Of a stretch of DNA of 64,000 nucleotides, positions 1-8,287 are shown piece after piece; position 1 is the stretch's first letter, and the number at the start of each line of letters is the position of its first letter. Origin of the DNA: Acidovorax sp. NB1 (GTDB taxonomy: Bacteria; Pseudomonadota; Gammaproteobacteria; Burkholderiales; Burkholderiaceae_C); assembly GCF_005405905.1 (NCBI RefSeq), contig NZ_BJHU01000013.1, positions 248,001 through 312,000 on the forward strand. Reading direction: 5' to 3'. Position numbers and translations under genes: made by a program. The notes below the pieces were generated by a model that ran no database searches, was not told the origin of the DNA, and saw only the letters and a program-made list of their open reading frames with translations.

Positions 1-403
1 CCAGCACCAGGTCGAGGAAGGGTTCGTTCACGGGGCGGTCGCTGGTCAGGCGCAACACGGCCGTGCCATCGGGGCGGCGCTGCAGCTGGATCTGCAGGTT
101 GTTCATCGTCTGGGTGTATTCCATGCCCTGGGCGCGGAACACTTCAGGGGCGGCTGCCGTGGCGCGCAGCGTGTCGGCTTCGGCCGGGGTGATTTGGGGC
201 AGATCGATTTCTGCACGCAGGGGCTCGCCCAGGGCAGACTGCACAGTGATGCGACCCAGCGCGAGAGCGGACGCATCGGGGGCGTAAAAGCCAGCCGACA
301 CCACGGCCGCAGCCGCCAGGACAGAGAATTTCCAACGATGCATGTTTGCCAACAACTGATGAGGATTTTTTGCGGCTCGGACGAGCGGTGCTTTTTTTGT
401 CAT
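1..403 (-). CDS. fimV: FimV-like pilus assembly / polar hub protein, N-terminal part (runs off the window)
   Basis: Only the first 134 codons are present; the gene continues beyond position 1. Read on the minus strand from the ATG at 403-401, the protein has a basic start, a hydrophobic signal segment (FSVLAAAAVVSAGFYAP, about residues 26-42), then ALALGRITVQSALGEPLRAEI, which is the hallmark N-terminal domain of FimV. FimV is an inner-membrane, peptidoglycan-binding protein needed for type IV pilus function and cell polarity. It lies directly downstream of asd, the usual neighbour in betaproteobacteria. A terminator sits between the two genes, so fimV probably has its own promoter. Identification is strong from the N-terminal domain and synteny. 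Confidence 0.88.
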   Translation of the reverse strand, partial: MTKKAPLVRAAKNPHQLLANMHRWKFSVLAAAAVVSAGFYAPDASALALGRITVQSALGEPLRAEIDLPQITPAEADTLRATAAAPEVFRAQGMEYTQTMNNLQIQLQRRPDGTAVLRLTSDRPVNEPFLDLVL

Positions 404-427
404 GGTCTGGTCCCGCCCCGGCGCGTG

Positions 428-456
428 AAAATATGTAAAAAGCACCATAGCATCAA
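428..456 (-). promoter_or_regulatory. Candidate sigma-70 promoter for fimV
   Basis: On the minus strand TTGATG (456-451) and TATTTT (433-428) are separated by 17 bases, 24 bases before the fimV start and downstream of the asd terminator. The match to consensus is four of six in each box, so this is a plausible but unproven promoter. Confidence 0.35.
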
Positions 457-582
457 TGTTTTGCACTGACAAGCTGAGGTGGCTCCGAAGCTTTGAGAGG
501 GGCGCCGGGGCCCCAACTTGGGGCCTGCGGCTGTTGCCAATTGCCAACGTACCGTAACCGAGTGTGTCTGTAGTCCGGGCGT

Positions 583-613
583 AAAAAAGCGCGCACACGG
601 GGAGTGTGCGCGC
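583..613 (-). terminator. Rho-independent terminator of asd
   Basis: A perfect 10-bp stem gcgcgcacac / gtgtgcgcgc (589-598 with 604-613) with a 5-base loop is followed on the minus strand by six T residues (583-588). It lies 30 bases past the asd stop codon. Confidence 0.9.
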
Positions 614-642
614 TTCCGGGGCGGGGCTGGTAGCCCCTGGGA

Positions 643-1773
643 TCAAGCGTCCAGCAGGATGCGCAGCATGCGGCGCAGGGGCTCGGCAGCACCCCACAGG
701 AGCTGGTCGCCGATGGTGAAGGCGCCCACATATTCAGGGCCCATGGCCAGCTTGCGGATGCGGCCCACGGGGATGGTCATGGTGCCGGTCACGGCCACGG
801 GCGTCAGATCCTTGATCGTGGCCTCGCGCGTGTTCGGAACCACCTTGGCCCACTGGTTGTCGGCGGCGATCATGGCTTCGATGTCCGCCACGGGCACATC
901 CTTCTTGAGCTTGAAGGTCAGTGCCTGGCTGTGGCAGCGCATAGCGCCCACGCGCACGCAGAACCCGTCCACAGGCACGGCGGCAGAGTTGAAGCCTTCA
1001 CCCTGGCCGAGGATCTTGTTGGTCTCGGCCATGCCCTTCCATTCTTCCTTGGACATGCCATTGCCCAGGTCCTTGTCGATCCAGGGGATCAGGCTGCCGC
1101 CCAGGGGCACGCCGAAGTTGGCGGTTTCGGCGCCGGTCAGGGCACGCTGCTTGGCGATGACCTTGCGGTCGATCTCCAGGATGGCGCTCTTGGGGTCATC
1201 CAGCAGCGAGCGCACTTCGGCGTTAAGGGTGCCGTACTGCGTGAGCAGCTCGCGCATGTGCTGGGCACCGCCGCCCGATGCGGCCTGGTAGGTCTGGGTG
1301 CTCATCCACTCGACCAGGCCCGCCTTGTACAGCGCGCCCACGCCCATCAGCATGCAGCTCACGGTGCAGTTGCCGCCGATCCAGTCCTTGCCGCCGTTGG
1401 CCAAGGCGTTCTTGATGACGGGCATGTTGACCGGGTCCAGCACGATGACGGCGTTCTTCTCCATGCGCAGGGAGGAGGCGGCGTCGATCCAGTGGCCGTT
1501 CCAGCCGGCGGCGCGCAGCTTGGGGTACACCTCGTTGGTGTAGTCACCGCCCTGGGCGGTGATGATGATTTCGCAGCGCTTGAGGGCCTCGATGTTGAAC
1601 GCGTCCTGCAGCGCAGTCTCGTTCTTGGCCTGGGCAGGGGCCTTGCCGCCTGCGTTCGAGGTGGAGAAGAACATGGGCTCGATCAGATCGAAGTCCTTCT
1701 CTTGTTCCATGCGGTCCATCAGGACCGAGCCGACCATGCCGCGCCAGCCGACCAACCCTACCAACTTGCTCAT
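643..1773 (-). CDS. asd: Aspartate-semialdehyde dehydrogenase
   Basis: Makes L-aspartate 4-semialdehyde from aspartyl phosphate with NADPH, the branch step toward lysine, threonine, isoleucine and methionine, and toward diaminopimelate for the cell wall. The 376-aa protein starts [18 protein letters not shown] (nucleotide-binding loop), has the catalytic cysteine in [10 protein letters not shown] and the substrate histidine region [11 protein letters not shown], all typical of the gammaproteobacterial-type Asd (about 370 aa). The start at 1773 was chosen because AAGGGG lies just upstream; the frame stays open to 1857, but that extension (MRPPWPRR...) is not Asd-like. It is followed by a terminator and preceded by a 204-base leader holding a Thr/Ile/Lys-rich short ORF (see that entry). 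Confidence 0.97.
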   Translation of the reverse strand: MSKLVGLVGWRGMVGSVLMDRMEQEKDFDLIEPMFFSTSNAGGKAPAQAKNETALQDAFNIEALKRCEIIITAQGGDYTNEVYPKLRAAGWNGHWIDAASSLRMEKNAVIVLDPVNMPVIKNALANGGKDWIGGNCTVSCMLMGVGALYKAGLVEWMSTQTYQAASGGGAQHMRELLTQYGTLNAEVRSLLDDPKSAILEIDRKVIAKQRALTGAETANFGVPLGGSLIPWIDKDLGNGMSKEEWKGMAETNKILGQGEGFNSAAVPVDGFCVRVGAMRCHSQALTFKLKKDVPVADIEAMIAADNQWAKVVPNTREATIKDLTPVAVTGTMTIPVGRIRKLAMGPEYVGAFTIGDQLLWGAAEPLRRMLRILLDA

Positions 1774-1875
1774 TTCAACGCCCCTTTTCAGTGTAAGAAA
1801 CAGTGCCCGACCGGGACTGACTTTTGCCCCGGCTCGTCTGGGCCAGGGAGGGCGCACGACGATACCGGAGCTGGG

Positions 1876-1977
1876 TCAGCCCTTAATGGTCGTGGTTTTG
1901 GTGGTGATTGCGCGCACAGCCACGCCTGCCAGGGCGGCAGTAGCGGTGTTCAGGTCGAACGGGCGGGCGGCAAACAT
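1876..1977 (-). CDS. Candidate Thr/Ile/Lys-rich leader peptide upstream of asd
   Basis: A 33-codon ORF on the minus strand begins at ATG 1977-1975 and stops at TGA 1878-1876, about 100 bases before asd. Its start reads MFAARPFDLNTATAALAG and its last ten residues are ITTKTTTIKG: five threonines, two isoleucines and two lysines. Threonine, isoleucine and lysine are end products made from the Asd product. This matches the logic of ribosome-mediated attenuation leaders such as E. coli thrL. There is no Shine-Dalgarno sequence; a TACAAT hexamer ends seven bases before the ATG, so the message may be leaderless. Downstream there is a GC-rich stem (CCGGG / CCCGG, within about 1814-1840) but no clear T-tract, so the termination mechanism is not evident. 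The peptide is inferred; its function is untested. Confidence 0.6.
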   Translation of the reverse strand: MFAARPFDLNTATAALAGVAVRAITTKTTTIKG

Positions 1978-1990
1978 GGGCGAGATTGTA
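1978..1990 (-). promoter_or_regulatory. -10-like element TACAAT abutting the asd leader ORF
   Basis: TACAAT (minus strand, 1990-1985) differs from TATAAT at one base. The seven bases CTCGCCC separate it from the leader ATG, placing the expected transcription start at or next to the ATG. No good -35 box is visible. The arrangement is repeated before the dapA-type leader at 27.55 kb. Confidence 0.5.
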
Positions 1991-2086
1991 GCGGATTGCC
2001 TTCGAATGCAGCATTTTTAAGCCCAAACCACCGGATTTCAGTGCTGGGCGATGCTTTCTTGAGACAGGTGGAAAGCGGGCACCCAC

Positions 2087-2111
2087 AAAAAAGCGCCGCA
2101 GTGCGGCGCTT
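2087..2111 (-). terminator. Rho-independent terminator of the leu operon (after leuB)
   Basis: A 9-bp stem aagcgccgc / gcggcgctt (2091-2099 with 2103-2111), a 3-base loop, and six T residues on the minus strand (2087-2092). It lies 47 bases past the leuB stop and separates leuB from the asd leader region. Confidence 0.9.
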
Positions 2112-2158
2112 CTCGGGGAGATCGGGGCCCGCTGGCGGGGCCCGTCTTCATCAGTTCA

Positions 2159-3235
2159 TCACTGCGCGGACAGCGCCTTCACCACGGCATCGCCCATCTG
2201 CGAGGTGCCCACCTTGGTCGTGCCTTCGCTATAGATGTCCGGCGTGCGCAGGCCTTGCTCCAGCACCTTCTGCACAGCGGCTTCGATGCGCTTGGCGGCT
2301 TCGTCCTGGTTCAGCGAGAAGCGCAGCATCATCGCGGCGCTCAGGATGGTGGCCAGTGGGTTGGCCACGCCCTTGCCGGCGATGTCGGGGGCGCTGCCGT
2401 GGCTGGGCTCGTACAGGCCCTGGTTGCTGCTGTTCAGGCTGGCCGATGGCAGCATGCCGATGGAGCCTGTCAGCATCGACGCTTCGTCGGACAGGATGTC
2501 GCCAAACATGTTGCCGGTCACGATCACGTCGAAGGCCTTGGGCTTCTTCACCAGCTGCATGGCGGCGTTGTCCACGTACATGTGCTCCAGCTCCACGTCC
2601 TGGTAGTCCTTGTGCACGTCGATGACCACGTCCTTCCAGAACTGGAAGGTTTCCAGCACGTTGGCCTTGTCTACGCTCGTGACCTTCTTGTTGCGCTTGC
2701 GGGCGGCTTCGAAGGCCACGCGGGCGATGCGTTCGATCTCGGGGCGCGAGTAGCGCATGGTGTCGAAGGCTTCTTCAGCGCCGGGGAAGTGGCCGTCGGT
2801 GGCCACGCGGCGGCCACGGGGCTGGCCGAAGTAGATGTCGCCCGTCAGCTCGCGGATGATGAGGATATCGAGGCCCGCGATCAGCTCGGGCTTGAGGCTG
2901 GATGCACCCACCAGCTGCTCGTAGCAGATGGCGGGGCGGAAGTTGGCGAACAGGCCCAGGTTCTTGCGCAGGCCGAGGATGGCCTGCTCGGGGCGCAGGG
3001 GGCGGTCGAGCTTGTCGTACTTCCAGTCGCCCACGGCGCCGAAGAGGATGGCGTCGGCGCTCTTGGCCAGATTCAGCGTGGCTTCGGGCAGCGGGTGGCC
3101 ATGGGCTTCGTAGGCGGCGCCGCCCACCAGGGCGGATTCCATCTCGAACTTCAGGTCGAGCGCCTTCAAGACCTTGACGGCCTCGGCCACGATTTCGGTG
3201 CCAATGCCGTCACCCGGCAGAACTGCGATTTTCAT
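2159..3235 (-). CDS. leuB: 3-isopropylmalate dehydrogenase
   Basis: Oxidises and decarboxylates 3-isopropylmalate to 2-oxoisocaproate with NAD+, the third step of leucine biosynthesis. The 358-aa length is normal. It starts [15 protein letters not shown], and contains the [16 protein letters not shown] arginine-rich substrate loop, the family signature around [26 protein letters not shown] (quoted in parts: [23 protein letters not shown]), and [15 protein letters not shown] for NAD binding. It is the last gene of lysR-leuC-ecn-leuD-leuB and is closed by a strong terminator. A 78-base gap from leuD holds one copy of the dispersed repeat. Confidence 0.97.
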   Translation of the reverse strand: MKIAVLPGDGIGTEIVAEAVKVLKALDLKFEMESALVGGAAYEAHGHPLPEATLNLAKSADAILFGAVGDWKYDKLDRPLRPEQAILGLRKNLGLFANFRPAICYEQLVGASSLKPELIAGLDILIIRELTGDIYFGQPRGRRVATDGHFPGAEEAFDTMRYSRPEIERIARVAFEAARKRNKKVTSVDKANVLETFQFWKDVVIDVHKDYQDVELEHMYVDNAAMQLVKKPKAFDVIVTGNMFGDILSDEASMLTGSIGMLPSASLNSSNQGLYEPSHGSAPDIAGKGVANPLATILSAAMMLRFSLNQDEAAKRIEAAVQKVLEQGLRTPDIYSEGTTKVGTSQMGDAVVKALSAQ

Positions 3236-3248
3236 TGGTTTGCTTCTA

Positions 3249-3296
3249 TTTTGATAGCTGCTTGCGCTTTATGGATGCGCGGAAACGGCCATTTTT
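3249..3296 (+). repeat. Dispersed intergenic repeat, copy 1 (leuD-leuB gap)
   Basis: Reads ttttgatagctgcttgcgct, then atggatgcgcggaaacggcc and attttt. It shares the order T-run, GATAGCT, GCGCTT, GCGC, CC, T-run with five other intergenic copies at 21.0, 24.3, 29.1, 39.7 and 56.7 kb. It occupies most of the gap between two co-transcribed genes. Confidence 0.75.
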
Positions 3297-3313
3297 GATG
3301 GATATTTTGGGGC

Positions 3314-3964
3314 TCAGGACACCATGGTGTGCGCCAGCCAGGGCTTGGTTGCCAGGCGTTCGGCCTCGAAAGCCTTGATCTTGTCGGACTTGCGCAGGGT
3401 CAGGCCGATGTCGTCGAAGCCGTTGAGCAGGCAGTACTTGCGGAAGGCGATCACATCGAACGGGATCTCCTCGCCCTGCGGGCGCACGACCACCTGGCGC
3501 TCCAGGTCGATGGTGAGCTGGTAGCCGGGGAAGGCGGCCACTTCGTCGAACAGCTGGGCCACGGTGGACTCGGGCAGCACGATGGGCAACAGGCCGTTCT
3601 TGAAGCAGTTGTTGAAGAAGATGTCGGCAAAGCTGGGCGCGATCACGGCGCGAAAGCCGAACTGGTCCAGCGCCCAGGGCGCGTGTTCGCGGCTGGAGCC
3701 GCAGCCAAAATTCTTGCGCGCGATCAGGATGCTGGCGCCTTTGTAGCGCGGCAGGTTCAGCACGAAGTCGGGGTTGGGCTTGCGCTGGCTTTCGGGGATG
3801 CCGGGCTCGCCCTTGTCCAGGTAGCGCCACTCGTCAAACAGGTTGGGGCCAAAGCCCGTCTTCTTGATCGACTTGAGGAATTGCTTGGGGATGATGGCGT
3901 CGGTATCGACGTTCTCGCGGTCCATCGGGGCCACCAGGCCCTTGTGCACGGTGAATTTCTGCAT
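3314..3964 (-). CDS. leuD: 3-isopropylmalate dehydratase small subunit
   Basis: Forms with LeuC the isomerase that converts 2-isopropylmalate to 3-isopropylmalate. The 216-aa protein shows [18 protein letters not shown] near the N-terminus, [24 protein letters not shown] (active-site loop, with the GCGSSREH signature) and [19 protein letters not shown], all diagnostic for LeuD. It follows the entericidin gene by 12 bases, consistent with one transcript from leuC to leuB. Confidence 0.97.
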   Translation of the reverse strand: MQKFTVHKGLVAPMDRENVDTDAIIPKQFLKSIKKTGFGPNLFDEWRYLDKGEPGIPESQRKPNPDFVLNLPRYKGASILIARKNFGCGSSREHAPWALDQFGFRAVIAPSFADIFFNNCFKNGLLPIVLPESTVAQLFDEVAAFPGYQLTIDLERQVVVRPQGEEIPFDVIAFRKYCLLNGFDDIGLTLRKSDKIKAFEAERLATKPWLAHTMVS

Positions 3965-3976
3965 GGCTGCCTTGTG

Positions 3977-4108
3977 TTACTTGTTGGCGGCGCGTTCAAG
4001 CGCGCCCCCTGCCCGTTGAACGTCCTGGCCCACGCCCTTGACGGTGTTGCATCCGGCCAGCAGCAAGGCGGCAGACAGTGCGATGAGGGTTGCGGCAATT
4101 TTCTTCAT
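3977..4108 (-). CDS. ecn: Entericidin A/B family small lipoprotein
   Basis: A 43-aa protein begins MKKIAATLIALSAALLLAGC, a lipoprotein signal peptide with lipobox LAGC, and continues NTVKGVGQDVQRAGGALERA, the amphipathic segment typical of entericidins. The family was described in E. coli as a stationary-phase antidote/toxin lipoprotein pair. The start was set at 4108 because the signal peptide begins there and GGAG lies a few bases upstream. It sits 11 bases after leuC and 12 before leuD, so it is co-transcribed with leucine biosynthesis genes, an odd place for a stress lipoprotein. Function in this host is inferred from the family only. Confidence 0.88.
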   Translation of the reverse strand: MKKIAATLIALSAALLLAGCNTVKGVGQDVQRAGGALERAANK

Positions 4109-4119
4109 GGCGGGCTCCT

Positions 4120-5541
4120 TCAGGCGAATTGGCGAATGTCCACAAAATGGCCGTGCACGGCCGCGGCGGCGGCCATGGCGGGGCTGACGAGATGGGTGCG
4201 GCCCCCAGCGCCCTGGCGGCCTTCGAAATTGCGGTTGCTGGTGCTGGCGCAGCGCTCGCCGGGTTCCAGGCGGTCGGCGTTCATGGCCAGGCACATGCTG
4301 CAGCCGGGCTCGCGCCATTCAAAGCCTGCGGCCTTGAAGATCTGGTCCAGGCCTTCACGCTCGGCCTGCTCTTTGACGAGGCCCGAGCCGGGCACCACCA
4401 TGGCCAGCTTCACGTTGCTGGCCACCTTGCGGCCCAGGTTCTTGACCACTGCGGCGGCTTCGCGCATGTCTTCGATGCGGCTGTTGGTGCAACTGCCGAT
4501 GAACACCTTGTCGATGGTGATGTCGTTGATGGGCTTGCCCGGTTGCAGGCCCATGTAGGTGAGCGCACGCTCGATGGCACCACGCTTGTTGGCGTCCTTT
4601 TCCTTGTCGGGGTCGGGCACGCGGGCGTCCACGCCCAGCACCATCTCGGGGCTGGTGCCCCAGGTGACCTGCGGCACGATCTCGGCCGCGTCGAGCTTGA
4701 CCACGGTGTCGAACACAGCGTCTGCATCGGAGTGCAGCGTCTTCCAGTACGCCACGGCCTGGTCCCACTCCACACCGGTGGGCGACAGGGGGCGGCCCTT
4801 CACATATTCAATCGTCTTGTCGTCCACCGCCACCAGGCCCGCGCGTGCGCCGCCTTCGATGGCCATGTTGCACACGGTCATGCGGCCTTCCATGCTCATG
4901 GCACGGAACACCGAGCCTGCGAATTCGATGGTGTAGCCCGTGCCGCCCGCCGTGCCGATCTTGCCAATGATGGCCAGCACCACGTCCTTGGGCGTCACGC
5001 CCGGCGCCAGCGTGCCGTCCACCTGCACCAGCATGTTCTTGGCTTTTTTAGCCAACAGGGTTTGCGTGGCCATGACGTGCTCGACTTCGGAGGTGCCGAT
5101 GCCGTGGGCCAGTGCGCCAAACGCACCGTGTGTGCTGGTGTGGCTGTCGCCGCACACCACGGTCATGCCGGGCAGGGTGGCGCCGTTTTCGGGGCCGATC
5201 ACGTGCACGATGCCCTGGCGCTTGTGCATGAAGGGGAAGAACGCAGCGGGCGAGATGGTCGCCATGTTGTCGTTCAGCGTGGTGATCTGTTCCTTGCTGA
5301 TCGGGTCGGTGATGCCGTCATAGCCGTTCTCCCAGCCTGTGGTGGGCGTGTTGTGGTCGGCCGTGCCCACGATGGAACTCATGCGCCACACCTTGCGGCC
5401 CGCTTCGCGCAGGCCCTCGAACGCCTGCGGGCTGGTGACTTCATGCACCAGGTGGCGGTCGATGTAGAGGATGGAGGTGCCGTCCTCTTCGGTGTGGACG
5501 ACATGCTCGTCCCAGATCTTGTCGTACAGGGTGCGTCCCAT
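4120..5541 (-). CDS. leuC: 3-isopropylmalate dehydratase large subunit
   Basis: The 4Fe-4S subunit of isopropylmalate isomerase, partner of LeuD. The 473-aa length fits the family. Visible features are the N-terminal [45 protein letters not shown], and the three cluster cysteines in [10 protein letters not shown] and GCSMCLAMN near the C-terminus, followed by [14 protein letters not shown]. It starts 21 bases downstream of the lysR-type regulator gene on the same strand, suggesting read-through or co-regulation. Confidence 0.97.
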   Translation of the reverse strand: MGRTLYDKIWDEHVVHTEEDGTSILYIDRHLVHEVTSPQAFEGLREAGRKVWRMSSIVGTADHNTPTTGWENGYDGITDPISKEQITTLNDNMATISPAAFFPFMHKRQGIVHVIGPENGATLPGMTVVCGDSHTSTHGAFGALAHGIGTSEVEHVMATQTLLAKKAKNMLVQVDGTLAPGVTPKDVVLAIIGKIGTAGGTGYTIEFAGSVFRAMSMEGRMTVCNMAIEGGARAGLVAVDDKTIEYVKGRPLSPTGVEWDQAVAYWKTLHSDADAVFDTVVKLDAAEIVPQVTWGTSPEMVLGVDARVPDPDKEKDANKRGAIERALTYMGLQPGKPINDITIDKVFIGSCTNSRIEDMREAAAVVKNLGRKVASNVKLAMVVPGSGLVKEQAEREGLDQIFKAAGFEWREPGCSMCLAMNADRLEPGERCASTSNRNFEGRQGAGGRTHLVSPAMAAAAAVHGHFVDIRQFA

Positions 5542-5562
5542 GGCGTGGCTTTCTTTCTGCTT

Positions 5563-6543
5563 TCAGGTGGGGGATTGGATTTTAGTGTCGGGGGTGGAGA
5601 GCGGCAGTGCCTCGGATGCGGACCGTGGCGCGAGGTGTTCCACCAGCAAGCGGGCCGTGATGGGCAGGGCGTCGAAGTCGCGGGCCACCACCCGCAGCTC
5701 GCGGTGGGCCCAGGCATCCGTCAGCGGGATGGCCTGCAGCTGGCCCACGCCGCGCATCAGTGCAAACGCCCGGTCGGGCAGCAGGCCCACACCCAGGCCG
5801 TTGTCGATCATGCGGCACATGGCATCAAGCCCGGTGACCTGGATGCGTTGGCGCAGCGGCCGTCCGGCAGCGGCGGCGGCTGCGCGCATGGCCAGGCTGA
5901 TGCTGCTGTTGGCGTGCAGGCCGACGATGTCCCAGTCCAGGACTTCTTCAAAATTGATAGCTGCTTGGGCAGACAGGGCGTGCCCAGAGGGGACTACAAG
6001 CACCAAACGGTCTGACCGGTACGGGCGGCTTTGCAGGGCGGGATTGCCCCCTGCGCTGGCGGTGCCGATGTTGCAGATGCCCAGGTCGGCCGCGCCCTCC
6101 TGCACGGCGTGCAGCACGTCGCTGGAGAGGTGTTCCTGCAAGTCGATCTTGATCTGGCTGTGCTCGCGAGCAAACGCGCCCAGGTCTTCGGGCAGAAACT
6201 GGAAGATGGCCGAGATGTTGGCGTGCATGCGCACATGGCCGCGCACGCCGTCGGCGTATTCGCTCAGCTCGCCCTGCATGCGCTCCAGGCCAAACAACAC
6301 AGTGCGGGCGTGGTGCAGCAGGCTCTCGCCCGCGGGGGTCAGGGTCACGCCCCGGCTGTGGCGGTAGAGCAGGGCGGTGTCCACGGCCGTTTCCAGGTCG
6401 GACAGGCGCTTGCTGACGGCCGATGCGGCAATGAATTCGCGCTCGGCCGCCCGGCCGATACTGCCGAGTTCGCACACCGCCACAAACAGTTGCAGCGAGG
6501 TGAGGTCGATACGGCGCGCAAAACTGCGCTCTGAGCTTTTCAT
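5563..6543 (-). CDS. LysR-family transcriptional regulator next to leuC
   Basis: A 326-aa protein with a winged-helix N-terminus (LTSLQLFVAVCELGSIGRAA, about residues 14-33, then SAVSKRLSDLE) and a periplasmic-binding-like effector domain (about 100-310). Being first in line before leuCDB it may regulate leucine biosynthesis, but this is inference from position; LysR regulators usually act on a divergent neighbour and here the neighbour is co-directional. The segment for residues 192-197 (AQAAIN) is encoded by a stretch identical over 14 bases to the dispersed intergenic repeat (5954-5967). The upstream gap of 144 bases contains no other gene. Confidence 0.9.
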   Translation of the reverse strand: MKSSERSFARRIDLTSLQLFVAVCELGSIGRAAEREFIAASAVSKRLSDLETAVDTALLYRHSRGVTLTPAGESLLHHARTVLFGLERMQGELSEYADGVRGHVRMHANISAIFQFLPEDLGAFAREHSQIKIDLQEHLSSDVLHAVQEGAADLGICNIGTASAGGNPALQSRPYRSDRLVLVVPSGHALSAQAAINFEEVLDWDIVGLHANSSISLAMRAAAAAAGRPLRQRIQVTGLDAMCRMIDNGLGVGLLPDRAFALMRGVGQLQAIPLTDAWAHRELRVVARDFDALPITARLLVEHLAPRSASEALPLSTPDTKIQSPT

Positions 6544-6687
6544 GGGGCGTTTGTCTTCTCTGAATGAGAAGGTTGGCTATTTTCTGCCCATTATGTTTTG
6601 TTTGTCATCGCCATGTGCGATGGCTTGGCTGCCCGTCCGCGTGTGAATGGCGAGCTGGCGGGCCCCGGGCGGGCCGAGGTGGTGGAT

Positions 6688-8052
6688 TCAGGCCGCGCAG
6701 GTGCTGCCGTGCTCCGGCACTGCCGCATTCCAGCGCAGCTCGTGCGCGATGCGCTGGCGCAGGTGGTCGGCCGCGCCCATTTCGCCATGCACCACATACA
6801 CCTGGTCGGGCGCATGGCCCATGCTGCGCAGCCAGGCGATGAGCTGGTTGCTGTCGGCATGGGCCGAGGCGGACGACAGCCGCACCACCTCAGCGCGCAC
6901 GGCCACGTCCTGGCCGTGGATGCGGATCGTCTTTTCGCCCTCGGCCAGGCGGGCGCCGCGTGTGCCCGGCGCCTGGTGGCCGGTGAGGATGATCATGTTG
7001 CGGTGATCGCCCGCGTGCAGCGCCAGGTGGTGCAGCACGCGCCCGCCGGTGGCCATGCCGCTGGCCGACAGGATGACCATGGGGCCATGCAGCCGGGCCA
7101 GGCCCTTGGACTGCTCGGGCGTCTGGACCATGGTGGCGCCATGCTCCAGCGCCTGCACCTCGCGGCCGCTCAGGCGGTGCTCCTGCATGTGGTGCTGGAA
7201 CAGGCCCGTGGTGCTCACGGCCATGGGGCTGTCCAGAAACACCTTGAGCGACGCAGGCACCACCCCCTGCGCCTTGAGCAGGCCAATGGCATGCAGCACC
7301 ACCTGGGCACGGCCCACGGCAAACACCGGCACCACGGCCGTGCCACCGCGCGCGGCCAGGCGCTGCAGGGCGGGGCCCAGTTCGTCCAGCAACCCCTCGG
7401 GCGGGTGTTCGCGGTCGCCGTAGGTGGATTCGATGAGCACCGTGTCGGCCGGGGGCGGGGCATCGGGCGGGTTCATGAGCAGGTCATCGGGCCGCCCCAG
7501 GTCGCCCGAGAACAGGATGCGCCGGCCGCCCACCTCCAGCAACACGCTGGCGGCGCCCAGGATGTGGCCTGCCGGGGAGAACGTCACCCGCCAGCCAGGC
7601 ATGGGCTCAAATGCCTTGTGGAAGGCGTGGGTCTGGAACTGCTTGAGGCAATGCAGCGCATCCAGCCGGGTGTACAGCGGCAGGGCCGGGCTGTGGCTGC
7701 TGAGCTGGTGGCGGTTGAGGAAGGCGGCGTCCTCTTCCTGCAGGTGCCCACTGTCGGGCAGCAGGATGGTGCACAGGTCGCGTGTGCCTGGCGTGCAGTG
7801 GATGGCGCGGGCATAGCCATCGCGGGTGAGCAGGGGCAGGTAGCCGCTGTGGTCCAGGTGCGCGTGGGTCAGCACCACGGCATCGATCTGGTGGGGCGTG
7901 ACGGGCAGGGGCTGCCAGTTGCGCAGGCGCAGCTGCTTGTAGCCCTGGAACAGGCCGCAATCCAGCAGCAGGCTCTTGCCGTTGTGCCGCACCAGGTACT
8001 TGGAGCCGGTGACCGTGCCCGAGCCGCCCAGGAAGGTGATATTGACGTTCAT
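6688..8052 (-). CDS. MBL-fold beta-CASP RNA-processing exonuclease-like protein
   Basis: A 454-aa metallo-beta-lactamase-fold protein: ITFLGGSGTVTGSKYLV at the start, zinc motif THAHLDHSG (residues 62-70), AGHILGAASVLLE, FSGDLGRPDDLL and IESTYGDREH, then the beta-CASP part with ILSASGMATGGRVLHH and the late motif SASAHADSNQLIAWL. This arrangement is that of bacterial YSH1/CPSF73-type RNases. Substrate is unknown. It is a single gene, with a divergent transglycosylase upstream. No partner genes for RNA degradation adjoin it. Confidence 0.9.
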   Translation of the reverse strand: MNVNITFLGGSGTVTGSKYLVRHNGKSLLLDCGLFQGYKQLRLRNWQPLPVTPHQIDAVVLTHAHLDHSGYLPLLTRDGYARAIHCTPGTRDLCTILLPDSGHLQEEDAAFLNRHQLSSHSPALPLYTRLDALHCLKQFQTHAFHKAFEPMPGWRVTFSPAGHILGAASVLLEVGGRRILFSGDLGRPDDLLMNPPDAPPPADTVLIESTYGDREHPPEGLLDELGPALQRLAARGGTAVVPVFAVGRAQVVLHAIGLLKAQGVVPASLKVFLDSPMAVSTTGLFQHHMQEHRLSGREVQALEHGATMVQTPEQSKGLARLHGPMVILSASGMATGGRVLHHLALHAGDHRNMIILTGHQAPGTRGARLAEGEKTIRIHGQDVAVRAEVVRLSSASAHADSNQLIAWLRSMGHAPDQVYVVHGEMGAADHLRQRIAHELRWNAAVPEHGSTCAA

Positions 8053-8160
8053 GCCGATGCCCCTTGTTCCCTTTTTTCCCGGATTGCAGCCCTTTGACCG
8101 GCCGGTGGGCTTTCATGCTACTGCGCAGATCGCCCAGGGTTGCGGCGGGCGGGCGGATTC

Positions 8161-8174
8161 TTGCCTCAGATCAA
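8161..8174. promoter_or_regulatory. Weak FNR-type box in a divergent intergenic region
   Basis: ttgcctcagatcaa resembles the FNR/Anr site TTGAT-N4-ATCAA, with a perfect right half and three of five bases in the left half. It lies between the divergent beta-CASP gene (start 8052) and the transglycosylase gene (start 8288). The match could be chance. Confidence 0.25.
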
Positions 8175-8287
8175 GAAATTGCCGCTGGCAATGTTTTTCT
8201 GTTGCAAATCCCCTGGCGGTACTACAGTGGGCAGCCCATCTCCTGATGCCCCGTTTTTGGCGGGACCTTCATCCCAAAGGTTGAGGT

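Noticed and set aside
509..525. ggcccc-aactt-ggggcc palindrome between asd and fimV
   Set aside because: A hairpin, but no T-tract follows on either strand and the asd terminator nearby already explains termination.
1883..2086. A 67-codon minus-strand frame upstream of asd
   Set aside because: Composition and lack of ribosome-binding site argue against it; it runs through the end of the terminator region and overlaps the better supported leader ORF in another frame.
931..2625. A 564-codon open frame on the plus strand across asd and leuB
   Set aside because: It is antisense to two well-conserved genes, has low-complexity composition typical of high-GC shadow frames and no recognisable domains.
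4090..6015. A 641-codon plus-strand open frame across leuC
   Set aside because: Fully antisense to leuC and lysR; His/Gly/Val-rich shadow of GC-biased codons.
6600..6616. Very short ORF (MTNKT) before lysR as a leader peptide
   Set aside because: Too short, no regulatory codon logic for leucine and no nearby hairpin pair.
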